DNA from: Ohtaekwangia sp036503775
GTDB lineage: Bacteria; Bacteroidota; Bacteroidia; Cytophagales; Cyclobacteriaceae
Direction: 5' to 3'
NCBI GenBank assembly: GCA_036503775.1
Contig: DASXWH010000294.1
Span: forward strand, 1 to 64,000
DNA: 64,000 bases
Shown here: in pieces, positions 25,952-34,409 of the stretch
Layout: each line of letters opens with the position of its first letter
Position numbering within the stretch: the first letter of the stretch is position 1
Translations under genes and position numbers: made by a program
Notes under the pieces: generated by a model
Told to the model about the DNA's origin: nothing
The model's input: only the letters and a program-made list of their open reading frames with translations
The model's database searches: none

Positions 25952-27187
25952 ATGCGACCGTTATTTTTTCTGGTTTTGATTTTACTGGCGACCGATTCGG
26001 TTGCCCGTGTAATTTATGTTGGAGAAACTGAAAAAATAAAATCGATCGCACAAGCTATAACACTGGCGAAAACCGGAGACACCATTCAGGTTGGTCCGGG
26101 TACCTATCGCGAAGGGAACATCATTCTCGAAAAATCCATCGTACTTATTGGAAAGAATTTTCCTGTGCTTGACGGTGAAGATAAATATGAGATTTTCACG
26201 ATCCATGCAGATCACGTGGTTGTTCAGGGGTTTTATTTCATGAACACAGGCATTGCCAGCATCAACGATCTGGCAGCGATCAAGGTACTGCAATCAAAAG
26301 GACTACGTATCCGCGGAAATAAATTCAGGAATACCTTCTTCGGAATTTATTTCGCTAACTCATCACAATCGTGGATCGAAAATAATGACCTGGAATCCGA
26401 TGCCGAAGCTGAGCATCAGATCGGAAATGGCATTCACCTCTGGAAGTGTGAACACGTAACGATTCATAACAACCGGGTAAAGGGCCATCGGGATGGTATC
26501 TATTTCGAGTTCGTCACCAACTCGCTGATCACCAATAATTACAGCGAAGGCAACATGCGGTATGGTCTTCACTTTATGTTTTCGCATAACGATGAATACC
26601 GTAATAATACATTTATTAATAATGGAGCAGGCGTGGCGGTGATGTATACCAAAGGTGTGAAGATGATTGACAATATTTTTAAGCACAATTGGGGGTCCTC
26701 GGCTTATGGTCTTTTACTGAAAGACATTCGCGACAGCTTTGTTACAGGTAATCACTTTGATCAGAACTCTGTAGGAATATTTATGGAGGGAAGCAGTCGC
26801 ATAGAATTTAAAGAGAATTTGTTCTCGGCCAATGGCTATGCAATACGGCTTCAGGCCAGTTGTGACGACAATACGTTTGCACGGAATAATTTTCAGGCTA
26901 ATACTTTTGATATGGTCACTAACGGTTCACTTGTCCTGAACAAGATCACTGGCAATTACTGGGATAAGTATGAAGGCTACGATCTGAATCATGATTCCAT
27001 TGGCGATGTCCCGTACCGCCCGGTAAGCATGTATGGTATGATTGTGGAGCGCATGCCCACAGCGGTATTATTATGGAGAAGCTTTCTGGTTTTCTTGATG
27101 GATCGTGCCGAGAAGGCCATGCCGGTGATTACACCGGAAAATTTAAAGGATGATTTACCTTCCATGAAACCGTATGATCTCATTTAA
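25952..27187 (+). CDS. nosD: NosD, periplasmic beta-helix protein for NosZ maturation
   Basis: A 411-residue secreted protein (signal MRPLFFLVLILLATDSVA) made of parallel beta-helix repeats of the CASH/NosD type. Turns such as GIHLWKCEHVTIHNN, GIYFEFVTNSLITNN and GLHFMFSHNDEYRNN are visible between residues 85 and 330. It forms a complex with the NosFY transporter and takes copper from NosL for CuZ assembly. It overlaps nosF by 14 bases. Confidence 0.95.
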   Translation: MRPLFFLVLILLATDSVARVIYVGETEKIKSIAQAITLAKTGDTIQVGPGTYREGNIILEKSIVLIGKNFPVLDGEDKYEIFTIHADHVVVQGFYFMNTGIASINDLAAIKVLQSKGLRIRGNKFRNTFFGIYFANSSQSWIENNDLESDAEAEHQIGNGIHLWKCEHVTIHNNRVKGHRDGIYFEFVTNSLITNNYSEGNMRYGLHFMFSHNDEYRNNTFINNGAGVAVMYTKGVKMIDNIFKHNWGSSAYGLLLKDIRDSFVTGNHFDQNSVGIFMEGSSRIEFKENLFSANGYAIRLQASCDDNTFARNNFQANTFDMVTNGSLVLNKITGNYWDKYEGYDLNHDSIGDVPYRPVSMYGMIVERMPTAVLLWRSFLVFLMDRAEKAMPVITPENLKDDLPSMKPYDLI

Positions 27188-27902
27188 AAATATAAGTAAG
27201 TCTTTTGGGAAACTGCAGGTACTGAATCAGGTGAACCTGGACCTGGTTTCCGGAAAAAGCTATGCATTAATAGGCCCGAATGGCTCCGGAAAAACAACAC
27301 TGATAAAAAGCCTTTTAGGACTGGTCATTCCATCATCAGGAAATATTTTGGTTGATAACAAAGCTATTTCCAACGACTGGAAGTATCGTGAGAAAATTGG
27401 TTATATGCCGCAGATCGGGCGGTATCCGGATAACATGCGTATTGGTCAGCTGTTCGATATGATGAAAAACATCCGCCAGGGCTATGACAAGATTGATGAA
27501 GAGCTGATCGATGCTTTCAAACTCTATAAGATATATGACAAGAGAATGCATGCACTGTCAGGGGGAACCCGGCAGAAAGTAAGTGCTGCGCTGGCTTTCA
27601 TGTTCAATGTTCCGGTATTTATACTGGACGAACCTACCGCTGGCCTTGACCCGGTTTCAGTCGAGATCCTGAAAGAAAAGATCCTTCATGAAAAACAACG
27701 GGGTAAGCTGATGGTGATAACCTCTCATGTACTCAGTGATCTTGATGAACTGGCCTCAGATGTGGTGTACATTTTTGAAGGACTTATACAGTATAATGAT
27801 ACCATTGAGAAGCTAAAGGCTGAAACCAGTGAAAAACGTTTAGGTAAAGCTATTGCCACACTGATCCGCCAGAAAGAATTGCTGGCTTCTGTTATCGAAT
27901 AA
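27174..27902 (+). CDS. nosF: NosF, ABC transporter ATPase
   Basis: A 242-residue ATPase. Walker A is GPNGSGKTT (about residue 36), the signature LSGGTRQKVS, and Walker B VFILDEPTAGLDP, followed by the switch His in VITSHVLSDLDE. Together with NosY and NosD it powers maturation of the NosZ CuZ centre. It lies between nosD and nosY in the same operon. Confidence 0.95.
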   Translation: MISFKNISKSFGKLQVLNQVNLDLVSGKSYALIGPNGSGKTTLIKSLLGLVIPSSGNILVDNKAISNDWKYREKIGYMPQIGRYPDNMRIGQLFDMMKNIRQGYDKIDEELIDAFKLYKIYDKRMHALSGGTRQKVSAALAFMFNVPVFILDEPTAGLDPVSVEILKEKILHEKQRGKLMVITSHVLSDLDELASDVVYIFEGLIQYNDTIEKLKAETSEKRLGKAIATLIRQKELLASVIE

Positions 27903-27911
27903 ATCAATACT

Positions 27912-28679
27912 ATGACACGCATCATTAAATATATATTCTACGACATAGTAAGAACACGCTTCGTTCTTTTGTACACAGTCTTTCTCTGGATCAGCACCTT
28001 TGCGCTGTTTCAGTTGGACAGTGATACCAGCAAAGTGGTGCTGAGCCTGTTGAATATTGTGCTGATGGTTGTTCCGCTGATCAGCATCATTTTTACCACC
28101 ATACATTTCTTTAACTCATATGAGTTTATTGAACTGATGCTGGCGCAACCGGTGAATCGCAAAGTGATTTTTCTTGGTGAATATATGGCGGTGGCATCTT
28201 CGCTTTGTGCAGCCTATGTAGCCGGGATCGGAATTCCGGTATTGATCTTCGGAGCGAATCAAAGTGCAATTGCACTGCTGTTCACGGGTGTGGCGCTTAC
28301 CTTTGTTTTTGTTTCGATGGCATTCCTGGCTTCTGTGCTCACGCGCGATAAAGCAAAAGCCATTGGTATTGCGCTGTTGTTCTGGTTTTATTTTTCCCTG
28401 TTGTATGATGGCATCCTCCTGTGGATCGTATACAGCTTCAGCGACTATCCGCTTGAAAAAATAACATTGACTCTGATTGCCTTCAATCCCGTGGACCTTG
28501 GGCGTATCATCATGCTGTTACAACTCGACATCTCTGCGCTGATGGGCTATACCGGTGCTTTTTACAAGGACTTCTTTGGTAGTAGCCTGGGGATGCTGTT
28601 TTCAGGTTCCATACTTTTTCTCTGGGCCATTCTGCCACTATGGGTTGCGCTCCGGATTTTTATTCGGAAAGATCTCTGA
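27912..28679 (+). CDS. nosY: NosY, ABC transporter permease
   Basis: A 255-residue ABC-2-type permease with six membrane helices. ELMLAQPVNRKVIFLGEYMAV forms the coupling region contacted by NosF. It is the last gene of the nos operon. An interleaved inverted repeat follows 10 bases after the stop. Confidence 0.92.
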   Translation: MTRIIKYIFYDIVRTRFVLLYTVFLWISTFALFQLDSDTSKVVLSLLNIVLMVVPLISIIFTTIHFFNSYEFIELMLAQPVNRKVIFLGEYMAVASSLCAAYVAGIGIPVLIFGANQSAIALLFTGVALTFVFVSMAFLASVLTRDKAKAIGIALLFWFYFSLLYDGILLWIVYSFSDYPLEKITLTLIAFNPVDLGRIIMLLQLDISALMGYTGAFYKDFFGSSLGMLFSGSILFLWAILPLWVALRIFIRKDL

Positions 28680-28688
28680 TATTTTTTT

Positions 28689-28760
28689 CCACAAAGTCAT
28701 TAAGACACGAAGGATCATGAAGAATTTACTTTGTGGTTCTTCTTGCCTTGCCTTCGTGTC
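28689..28760. repeat. Interleaved inverted repeat downstream of nosY
   Basis: Four blocks are ordered A-B-A'-B': CCACAAAGT (28689), GACACGAAGG (28704), ACTTTGTGG (28728) and CCTTCGTGTC (28751). A pairs with A' and B with B', but not both as nested stems, so an RNA would have two alternative hairpins or a pseudoknot. The CACAAAG/GACACGAAGG wording is that of short intergenic repeats common in Bacteroidota genomes. A related element lies at 29814-29890. Confidence 0.7.
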
Positions 28761-28805
28761 CATTTATATACATAACAGGAAGCTGAAAAAAGTCATCGCT
28801 CCAAT

Positions 28806-28819
28806 ATGATCAGAATCAT
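28806..28819 (+). promoter_or_regulatory. FNR-type dyad upstream of fasciclin-globin genes
   Basis: ATGAT-CAGA-ATCAT is a perfect 5-bp inverted repeat with the 4-base spacer of FNR sites. A GATCTTTA element, a weak -7 box, ends 36.5 bases from the dyad centre, as at the usp promoter. The fasciclin start codon is at 28871. Confidence 0.65.
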
Positions 28820-28870
28820 AAAGTAATTGGTAGTCTAACGTGATCTTTAACCCGATAAACATCACTACTT

Positions 28871-29416
28871 ATGAAAACCAATATAGCCATATCCATTGCC
28901 CTGTCGGTATGTATAGCCTGCAGTACCAATACCAAAGCGCCAGAAGCATCCCTTGTTGAAGCGGTAGAAGGTGGCCAATCTACTGTTCAGGATAACGAGT
29001 CTCAGAAAAATATTGTTCAGGTGGCAGTAAGCTCACCGGATCACAAAACATTAGTAGCTGCATTGAAGGCTGCGGAATATGTCGATGCTCTCTCCAATGC
29101 CGGACCGTTTACAGTATTTGCTCCGAGTGATGAGGCCTTTTCAAAGCTTCCCGCTGGAACAGTGGATGATCTGGTGAAGCCAGAGAACAAAGAGAAGCTG
29201 AGAAATATTCTTGAGTATCACGTCTATGTAGGTGTTATCCGTGATAATATGATTCAGGATGGTATGTCGCTGAACCAGGTAAACGGACAGAATATTAAAC
29301 TATCGAAAGCAGGTGATAAGATCCAGGTGAATGGAGCGAACGTAGTGGGTGTTGTACCTACATCCAACGGTGTGATCTATGTGGTTGACCAAGTGCTACT
29401 GCCACCTGCAAATTAA
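28871..29416 (+). CDS. Fasciclin (FAS1)-domain lipoprotein
   Basis: A 181-residue lipoprotein (MKTNIAISIALSVCIAC) with one FAS1 domain, residues 45-178. The H1 motif is AGPFTVFAPSDEAFSKLPAG and the H2 motif NGVIYVVDQVLLPP. Secreted single FAS1 proteins mediate adhesion in some systems, but their role in bacteria with nos clusters is unknown. It is separated from the next gene, a truncated haemoglobin, by 7 bases, so the two are likely co-transcribed from an FNR-type promoter. Confidence 0.9.
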   Translation: MKTNIAISIALSVCIACSTNTKAPEASLVEAVEGGQSTVQDNESQKNIVQVAVSSPDHKTLVAALKAAEYVDALSNAGPFTVFAPSDEAFSKLPAGTVDDLVKPENKEKLRNILEYHVYVGVIRDNMIQDGMSLNQVNGQNIKLSKAGDKIQVNGANVVGVVPTSNGVIYVVDQVLLPPAN

Positions 29417-29423
29417 ATTCAAA

Positions 29424-29792
29424 ATGACAGAGAAAAACGATATTGTTTCACGCAAAGATATAGAAATGTTAGTTGATAGGTTTTATGATCGCGTGCAGGC
29501 AGACCCACTGCTTGCACCGGTCTTTAACCATGTGAACTGGAATAAACATCTCCCCATCATGTACAGCTTTTGGTCGTCTATGTTACTGGGTGAAGGAAGC
29601 TACCGTGGAAATCCTTTTCAAAAACATGTTATGCTATCTATCACCGGTGCACACTTTGGGCAATGGCTCAGTTTGTTTATCCATACGGTAGATGAACTAT
29701 TTGCCGGAGGTAATGCAGAAGAAATAAAACAACGGGCAGGAAATATCGCTCATGTATTTCAGCAAAAGATGGGATTGTTTGAGCATGGATAA
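29424..29792 (+). CDS. Group III truncated haemoglobin
   Basis: A 122-residue truncated globin of the group III type. IEMLVDRFYDRVQADPLLAPVFNHV covers helices A-B-C, FWSSMLLGEGSYRGNPFQKH leads to the proximal-His region, and HFGQWLSLFIHTVDELFAG is the G helix. The start at the ATG giving MTEKNDIVS is preferred over an earlier TTG-type frame that reads into the fasciclin gene. Group III globins are often linked to NO or micro-oxic metabolism. Position beside the nos genes under an FNR-type site agrees with handling NO or oxygen, but that is inference. Confidence 0.92.
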   Translation: MTEKNDIVSRKDIEMLVDRFYDRVQADPLLAPVFNHVNWNKHLPIMYSFWSSMLLGEGSYRGNPFQKHVMLSITGAHFGQWLSLFIHTVDELFAGGNAEEIKQRAGNIAHVFQQKMGLFEHG

Positions 29793-29813
29793 AATATAAG
29801 AGTGAATATCCTG

Positions 29814-29890
29814 TATTGCCACAAGGCACATTGGTATAAAGTACATTTTTGAGGGTCTTGAACTTTGTGCCGGGTGCCTTTGTGGCAATA
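29814..29890. repeat. Long-stem inverted repeat between globin and NMO-like genes
   Basis: TATTGCCACAAGGCAC at 29814 pairs with GTGCCTTTGTGGCAATA ending at 29890, with one bulged base and a 43-base loop. The arms carry the same kind of wording (CACAAAGGCAC) as the repeat at 28689-28760. It may act as a bidirectional terminator or be a remnant of a repeat family. Confidence 0.7.
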
Positions 29891-29897
29891 TATTTAA

Positions 29898-31718
29898 ATG
29901 AACTACGTGATGAAAATAAACAGCCTCCATACCTTTCATATCCCCGTTATGGGATTGGCGTACACCATCGATTCTCCCGTGAAAGTAGCGCGTTATGGAA
30001 TTGATTCGGTTATCTCGATCATCGAAGACCGCCTGGTAGAAGCGATGCGGAAATATTATTACGAGCAACGCCAGGAGCCGTTCAAGCCGATATCTTCCCG
30101 TGAACCTGACTTCCGTGCGCGGAGAATCACAGACTACCTGAACCTGGTGAATAAAATAGTGCAGGAACAGGTGGAGAAGGTAAGAGCATCTGCATTTGAA
30201 GCCGGCTCTGAGATTGTGAAATATTTTGAGATGCTCCCATCGGAAAATAAATTCCGGAAATTACTGAAGGAGGTTATGAACTCGCCTGCAGATTCTGGTG
30301 CACTTCAGCAATACCTCCGTGATCAGGTGAAGCCGGGAGCGATCGATGTGAATATCATGACGAAAGTTGATAAAGATAACCGTAACCGGAATGGGCAACT
30401 GTTGTTAAATTCGTCTGATGCGCTGGCCGCCCTGCGTGGTTATGCGAAGAGTGATTTAAAAAATTCTTCCATTGTCTTTTCTGCCGGACTAAATCCACGG
30501 TTGTTCAACTACCTGGAAGAACTCCGGGAATTTGATGCCAGGGGTGCTGGTGTCTTTGATAAGAAAATTGTGATCAAGGTGAGTGACTATCGTTCTGCGT
30601 TGATTCAGGGAAAATACCTGGCAAAGAAGGGGATCTGGGTCAGCGAGTTCAGAATTGAATCCGGGCTTAATTGTGGCGGTCATGCATTTGCTACGGATGG
30701 GAATTTAATAGGCCCTATTCTGGACGAATTCAAGTCGAAGAAAAGGGGATTGGTTGATGCTTTGTTTGCTTTGTACAAGCCGGTTGCAGAAAAGAATGGA
30801 TTAAGATTTGGTCAGCCACATCCCATACGGATCACTGCACAAGGTGGAATCGGAACGGCTGAGGAATCTGAATTTCTTATTCGTCACTATGATATCGAAA
30901 GTGTAGGTTGGGGAACACCATTTTTACTTTGCCCGGAAGCAACTACTGTCGATGATGCAACATTAGCATTGTTGAGTAAAGCACGTGAAAAGGATGTTAT
31001 ACTGAGTAAAAACTCCCCGCTTGGTGTTCGGTTTAATTACTTAAAGGGAACAAGTGCAGATCGTGAGCGACAAGCGAGAATCAGGAAGGGTTCCCCCGGA
31101 AGTCCGTGTACCGAAAAATTTCTGGTTTCCAATACCGAGTTCACAAAGGAACCCATCTGTACGGCATCACGAACCTATCAATGGCATAAGATCAATCAAT
31201 TAAAATCACTTAATCTCCCTGAAGCTGAATATGCAGATCGCTATGAAGAAATTGTAAGCAAAGAATGTTTATGCATTGGGTTGAGTAACGCTGCGATGAA
31301 TAAATATGGATTACCTACGGTAAAACATCTGGCTGCAGTTACGGTGTGCCCTGGACCTAACATAGCTTACTTTAACCGGACTGTTTCCCTTCGTGAAATG
31401 ACAGATCATATTTACGGTCGCAGTAGTGTGTTGACATACCCTAATCGGCCGCATGTGTTTATTAAAGAACTTGATCTGAATATCAGTTACCTGAATGAAA
31501 AGCTTGCAGTGATAAGGAAAACACAAGACAGAAAAGGTTTGAAAGATGCTTTACTATTTTGTGATAATCTGAAATCCGGGATTGAATACTATAGAGGTTT
31601 AACGACCAAGTTATTCCACCATGATTCCATCAAACAATCTGAATTCGTCTCTCTGCTTGCTGTTCAGGAATTTGAAGTTTCAAAAATGAGAGCCTGGCTG
31701 GAGAATGCTTTCGAATAG
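29898..31718 (+). CDS. Nitronate-monooxygenase-like flavoprotein with extra Cys-rich domain
   Basis: A 606-residue protein of no characterised family that I know. The first 350 residues look like an FMN TIM barrel of the nitronate monooxygenase/enoyl-reductase type: IPVMGLAYTIDSPVKVARYGI as first strand, ESGLNCGGHAF like the family's GGH motif (about 255-263), and IRITAQGGIGTAEES as FMN phosphate site (about 310-323). A large helical insertion (45-150) and a C-terminal extension are not typical. The extension holds Cys404, Cys421, Cys457, Cys459 and Cys484, enough for an Fe-S cluster or zinc site. There is no export signal. It lies between a globin gene and a Crp/Fnr gene. An ATG four codons in is an alternative start. 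Confidence 0.7.
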   Translation: MNYVMKINSLHTFHIPVMGLAYTIDSPVKVARYGIDSVISIIEDRLVEAMRKYYYEQRQEPFKPISSREPDFRARRITDYLNLVNKIVQEQVEKVRASAFEAGSEIVKYFEMLPSENKFRKLLKEVMNSPADSGALQQYLRDQVKPGAIDVNIMTKVDKDNRNRNGQLLLNSSDALAALRGYAKSDLKNSSIVFSAGLNPRLFNYLEELREFDARGAGVFDKKIVIKVSDYRSALIQGKYLAKKGIWVSEFRIESGLNCGGHAFATDGNLIGPILDEFKSKKRGLVDALFALYKPVAEKNGLRFGQPHPIRITAQGGIGTAEESEFLIRHYDIESVGWGTPFLLCPEATTVDDATLALLSKAREKDVILSKNSPLGVRFNYLKGTSADRERQARIRKGSPGSPCTEKFLVSNTEFTKEPICTASRTYQWHKINQLKSLNLPEAEYADRYEEIVSKECLCIGLSNAAMNKYGLPTVKHLAAVTVCPGPNIAYFNRTVSLREMTDHIYGRSSVLTYPNRPHVFIKELDLNISYLNEKLAVIRKTQDRKGLKDALLFCDNLKSGIEYYRGLTTKLFHHDSIKQSEFVSLLAVQEFEVSKMRAWLENAFE

Positions 31719-31720
31719 AC

Positions 31721-32365
31721 TCAGAACTTTATCTTATGTCCCACTAAAGTGAGCTTCTTTTCTTTTTCCATTTTTTTGATGGAACGGATTACCGTCTCCA
31801 CACGCAGCCCGGTCATGTCGGCTAACTGCTGACGGGTAAAGGGGATGATGATCTTTTCAGAGTCTTCAGCTTTTGTGAGTTTGGCTTTGAAATATTTCAG
31901 GACAGTAGTAAGGCGGTGCTCAGGATCGTACGAAGAAACTTCGGTAAGGATCATGGATTTATACTGCAACCGCTTACACAATACCTGATCAAGTTTAAGG
32001 TGCAAATCAAAATTCTCCTTTAGTAGTTGGAGAAATTCAGGGCGTGGCAATCTCCAAAGTTTTCCGGCTGTAACGGCCATAGCACTGCTGGGATAATCAA
32101 AGCCGCCCAGCAATGCAGGCTCGCCAAAACTTTCACCGGCATTAAAGACACCTTGTATAAACTCCTGCCCATCCGGATTAATGATATACATTTTTACCTG
32201 GCCTTCTTCTACCTGAAAGAAATCAACAGCAGGATCCCCTTCTTCGAACAACAACTGTTCTTTTCGCATGGTAACGAGCCGGGCCTTGAATTTTTGCAGA
32301 AGCGCTGATGGGATCAATTTTCTTTTCTTTGAGAGAAAATTAGACAAATCAACGGGATAAGCCAT
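31721..32365 (-). CDS. Crp/Fnr-family transcriptional regulator
   Basis: A 214-residue regulator with a cyclic-nucleotide-binding-like domain (20-125), a dimer helix and a Crp-type winged helix (150-210). The recognition helix is LRVETVIRSI, with Glu190, Ile193 and Arg194. There is only one Cys (Cys130), so it is not an Fe-S FNR; the cAMP Arg-Ser pair is replaced (YPSSA), so the signal is unknown. The recognition residues E-x-x-I-R equal those of the REC-Crp fusion at 6221, so both may read the same sites. It lies 81 bases downstream of the class II ribonucleotide reductase gene on the same strand. Confidence 0.93.
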   Translation of the reverse strand: MAYPVDLSNFLSKKRKLIPSALLQKFKARLVTMRKEQLLFEEGDPAVDFFQVEEGQVKMYIINPDGQEFIQGVFNAGESFGEPALLGGFDYPSSAMAVTAGKLWRLPRPEFLQLLKENFDLHLKLDQVLCKRLQYKSMILTEVSSYDPEHRLTTVLKYFKAKLTKAEDSEKIIIPFTRQQLADMTGLRVETVIRSIKKMEKEKKLTLVGHKIKF

Positions 32366-32446
32366 AATCTTTGATTTAAAATCCTTGTTCCGGACTTCTG
32401 ATTACCCGTGAATAGTATTAGAAATCTGGAACAAGGAATTTTGGAA

Positions 32447-34297
32447 TTACACAATCGTGCATGCTCCCCCTGCACAAGCCGCTTCCGCTTTATGGTCAGT
32501 TTCGTCATCCACTTCAAACACCTGTGTGAGGTCAATCACCTTTAAGCTATTTTCCAGCTCATGAAATTTTTCAGGTGTGATATCTTCGAATGGTGCCTGC
32601 TTGTAGTTTCCGTTGTCATAGGGAAGTACACTTAGCCCGTTGTAGGATGCTTTGTTCATCCACATCCATTCACCTACATCATGCCATTCAGAGTCAGGAA
32701 TAGATACAGTGGCCGATACATTGTTTGCATTACTTCCTCTTCTGAATCCGTTTCTTACCCATTGCATATTGAATTTGCGGATACGCGCCAGCAGATTCAT
32801 AGTACTTTCTGTCCGGATAATACTTCCCTCAGGCGCTTTTTGTGGAATACAAATGATCGCCTGTTTACTGTTGAGGAGATCTTCCTCCAGTAATTCGGGA
32901 TGGTGGATGGCCAGGTAAGTATACAGCGCTTCATTTTTACCTATGCGAACCCTTCTTATGTAAAAGGTATTGTGCCAGGCATGTATACCAGACGAGGTGC
33001 CCAACACCAAAGATGTTGTTCCGGATGGTTTGATCGTAGTACAACGTGCAGCAAATTGAATGTTGATCCGTGCCGAAGTTTCGAGGTTCATAAGCTTGAC
33101 TTCTTCGGAGGCTTCACGTAAGTCATATTTATCAATTTGCCCGCTGGCGATGCCCGTCATTCCTACACCAATTAATGCATCCTGCGATGTTGTGGTTTTC
33201 CATTCTTCACGGAGATAATGAAAATCAGTAAAGCCCGCCTGCAGGGTTCCCAGAAATGCTGCTGCCCGCCCACGGTCATTGAGGTCTTGCTGGCTCTCAA
33301 TATCCGATACATTGATCTCACACAGATTGCAGAACTGAAAGGGGCGAAGAGCAATCTCACAACAAGGATTTGTACCCCAGTCTGTATCGTTGGTAAAATA
33401 AAAGCCTGGTTCGCCAGATCCGGAGAGTTCTATTTTCTTCCAGAGACTGAAGAACTGATCACGGGAAATGATGTCACGCTGCAGTACTACGGAGTTGTTG
33501 GCACGCCCGCGTTGCTCATTCAGCTCCCACCAGTTTCCGAATTTGCAGGTCAGCATTTCTTCATCGTCAAGGGAGAATAAAGCGATCATGGCTGATCTTC
33601 GTATACCACCCGCAAGCACAGCGTTGGCGAGATAACATTGAATATCGTGACATTCCAGCGGTGTGAGTTTGTCGCCATTTTGTTTTCGATCAAGTACGGC
33701 TTGTACATGAGCTACACAAATTTTGAGCGGCTCAGGTCCGGGAGCTTTGCCACCGGCTGTTATCAGCCGCGCACCTTTAGGACGAATATCGGAGTAATCA
33801 AATTCAGGCAGGTAAGCGCTTAATCCAAAGTATGCCTTCATCAATACTTTGATGGCATCGGCCCATCCTTCGAGGCTGTCACCAATCAGGAACTTCTTTG
33901 ATTTCTCCGCTTTTTTAATGGAAGGTAACTTTTCTACGTGATGATACTGAACGGAATACCCTACACCTGTTCCTCCCAATAATAAAAACATCGTTTCCGA
34001 AAATGCACGGATGTCATCTACCGGTAAATACGCGCAGTTGTAAATACGACTATGATTCCGGGCGATTGCTGTACCGGAAAATTGCAGAGCACGCATGGAA
34101 GGCAATACTTTCTTGTTGTATACATATCCCATCCAATGATGAATGTCTTCTTTGAGCTGAGGATACTTTTCAGTCATCATGTTCTCATACCGCGAACAGA
34201 TCTCCTGCCAGGATTCCCTGCGATGAAACTCCGGCAGGTACCGGGCATACTTCATATAAATGATAAGATCACTAAGAATTTGCTGATTCAATTCCAT
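32447..34297 (-). CDS. nrdJ: Adenosylcobalamin-dependent (class II) ribonucleotide reductase
   Basis: A 616-residue monomeric reductase of the RTPR type. Visible parts are the N-terminal NKKVLPSMRALQFSG, the TGVGYSVQ region, the active-site segment NPCCEIALRPFQFCNLCEIN, TTIKPSGTTSLVLGTSSGIH (nucleotide loop), and the C-terminal swinging-arm pair CAGGAC (C-x4-C). It makes deoxynucleotides by a B12 radical and needs no oxygen, which suits micro-oxic growth. The ATG giving MELNQQIL is chosen; the frame continues 9 codons up to a GTG with no support. No B12 riboswitch was seen in the 112-base gap upstream. It also lacks an obvious FNR-type dyad. Confidence 0.92.
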   Translation of the reverse strand: MELNQQILSDLIIYMKYARYLPEFHRRESWQEICSRYENMMTEKYPQLKEDIHHWMGYVYNKKVLPSMRALQFSGTAIARNHSRIYNCAYLPVDDIRAFSETMFLLLGGTGVGYSVQYHHVEKLPSIKKAEKSKKFLIGDSLEGWADAIKVLMKAYFGLSAYLPEFDYSDIRPKGARLITAGGKAPGPEPLKICVAHVQAVLDRKQNGDKLTPLECHDIQCYLANAVLAGGIRRSAMIALFSLDDEEMLTCKFGNWWELNEQRGRANNSVVLQRDIISRDQFFSLWKKIELSGSGEPGFYFTNDTDWGTNPCCEIALRPFQFCNLCEINVSDIESQQDLNDRGRAAAFLGTLQAGFTDFHYLREEWKTTTSQDALIGVGMTGIASGQIDKYDLREASEEVKLMNLETSARINIQFAARCTTIKPSGTTSLVLGTSSGIHAWHNTFYIRRVRIGKNEALYTYLAIHHPELLEEDLLNSKQAIICIPQKAPEGSIIRTESTMNLLARIRKFNMQWVRNGFRRGSNANNVSATVSIPDSEWHDVGEWMWMNKASYNGLSVLPYDNGNYKQAPFEDITPEKFHELENSLKVIDLTQVFEVDDETDHKAEAACAGGACTIV

Positions 34298-34409
34298 GAA
34301 GTGTGGGGTTAAAAGGCTTCGCACCCTTTGCGATCAATCTTTGTGTCTTGTGAAATGTATTTCTCATGCAAAGCCCACAAAATAAAAACCCAAAAAGTAC
34401 GGGAAGAGT

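Noticed and set aside
32366..32446. TTGAT-TTAA-AATCC upstream of the Crp/Fnr gene, resembling an FNR box
   Set aside because: The right half-site is poor and no -7 element was found at the proper distance.
34298..34324. GTG start adding nine residues to the ribonucleotide reductase
   Set aside because: An ATG follows, and the extra residues match nothing in the family.
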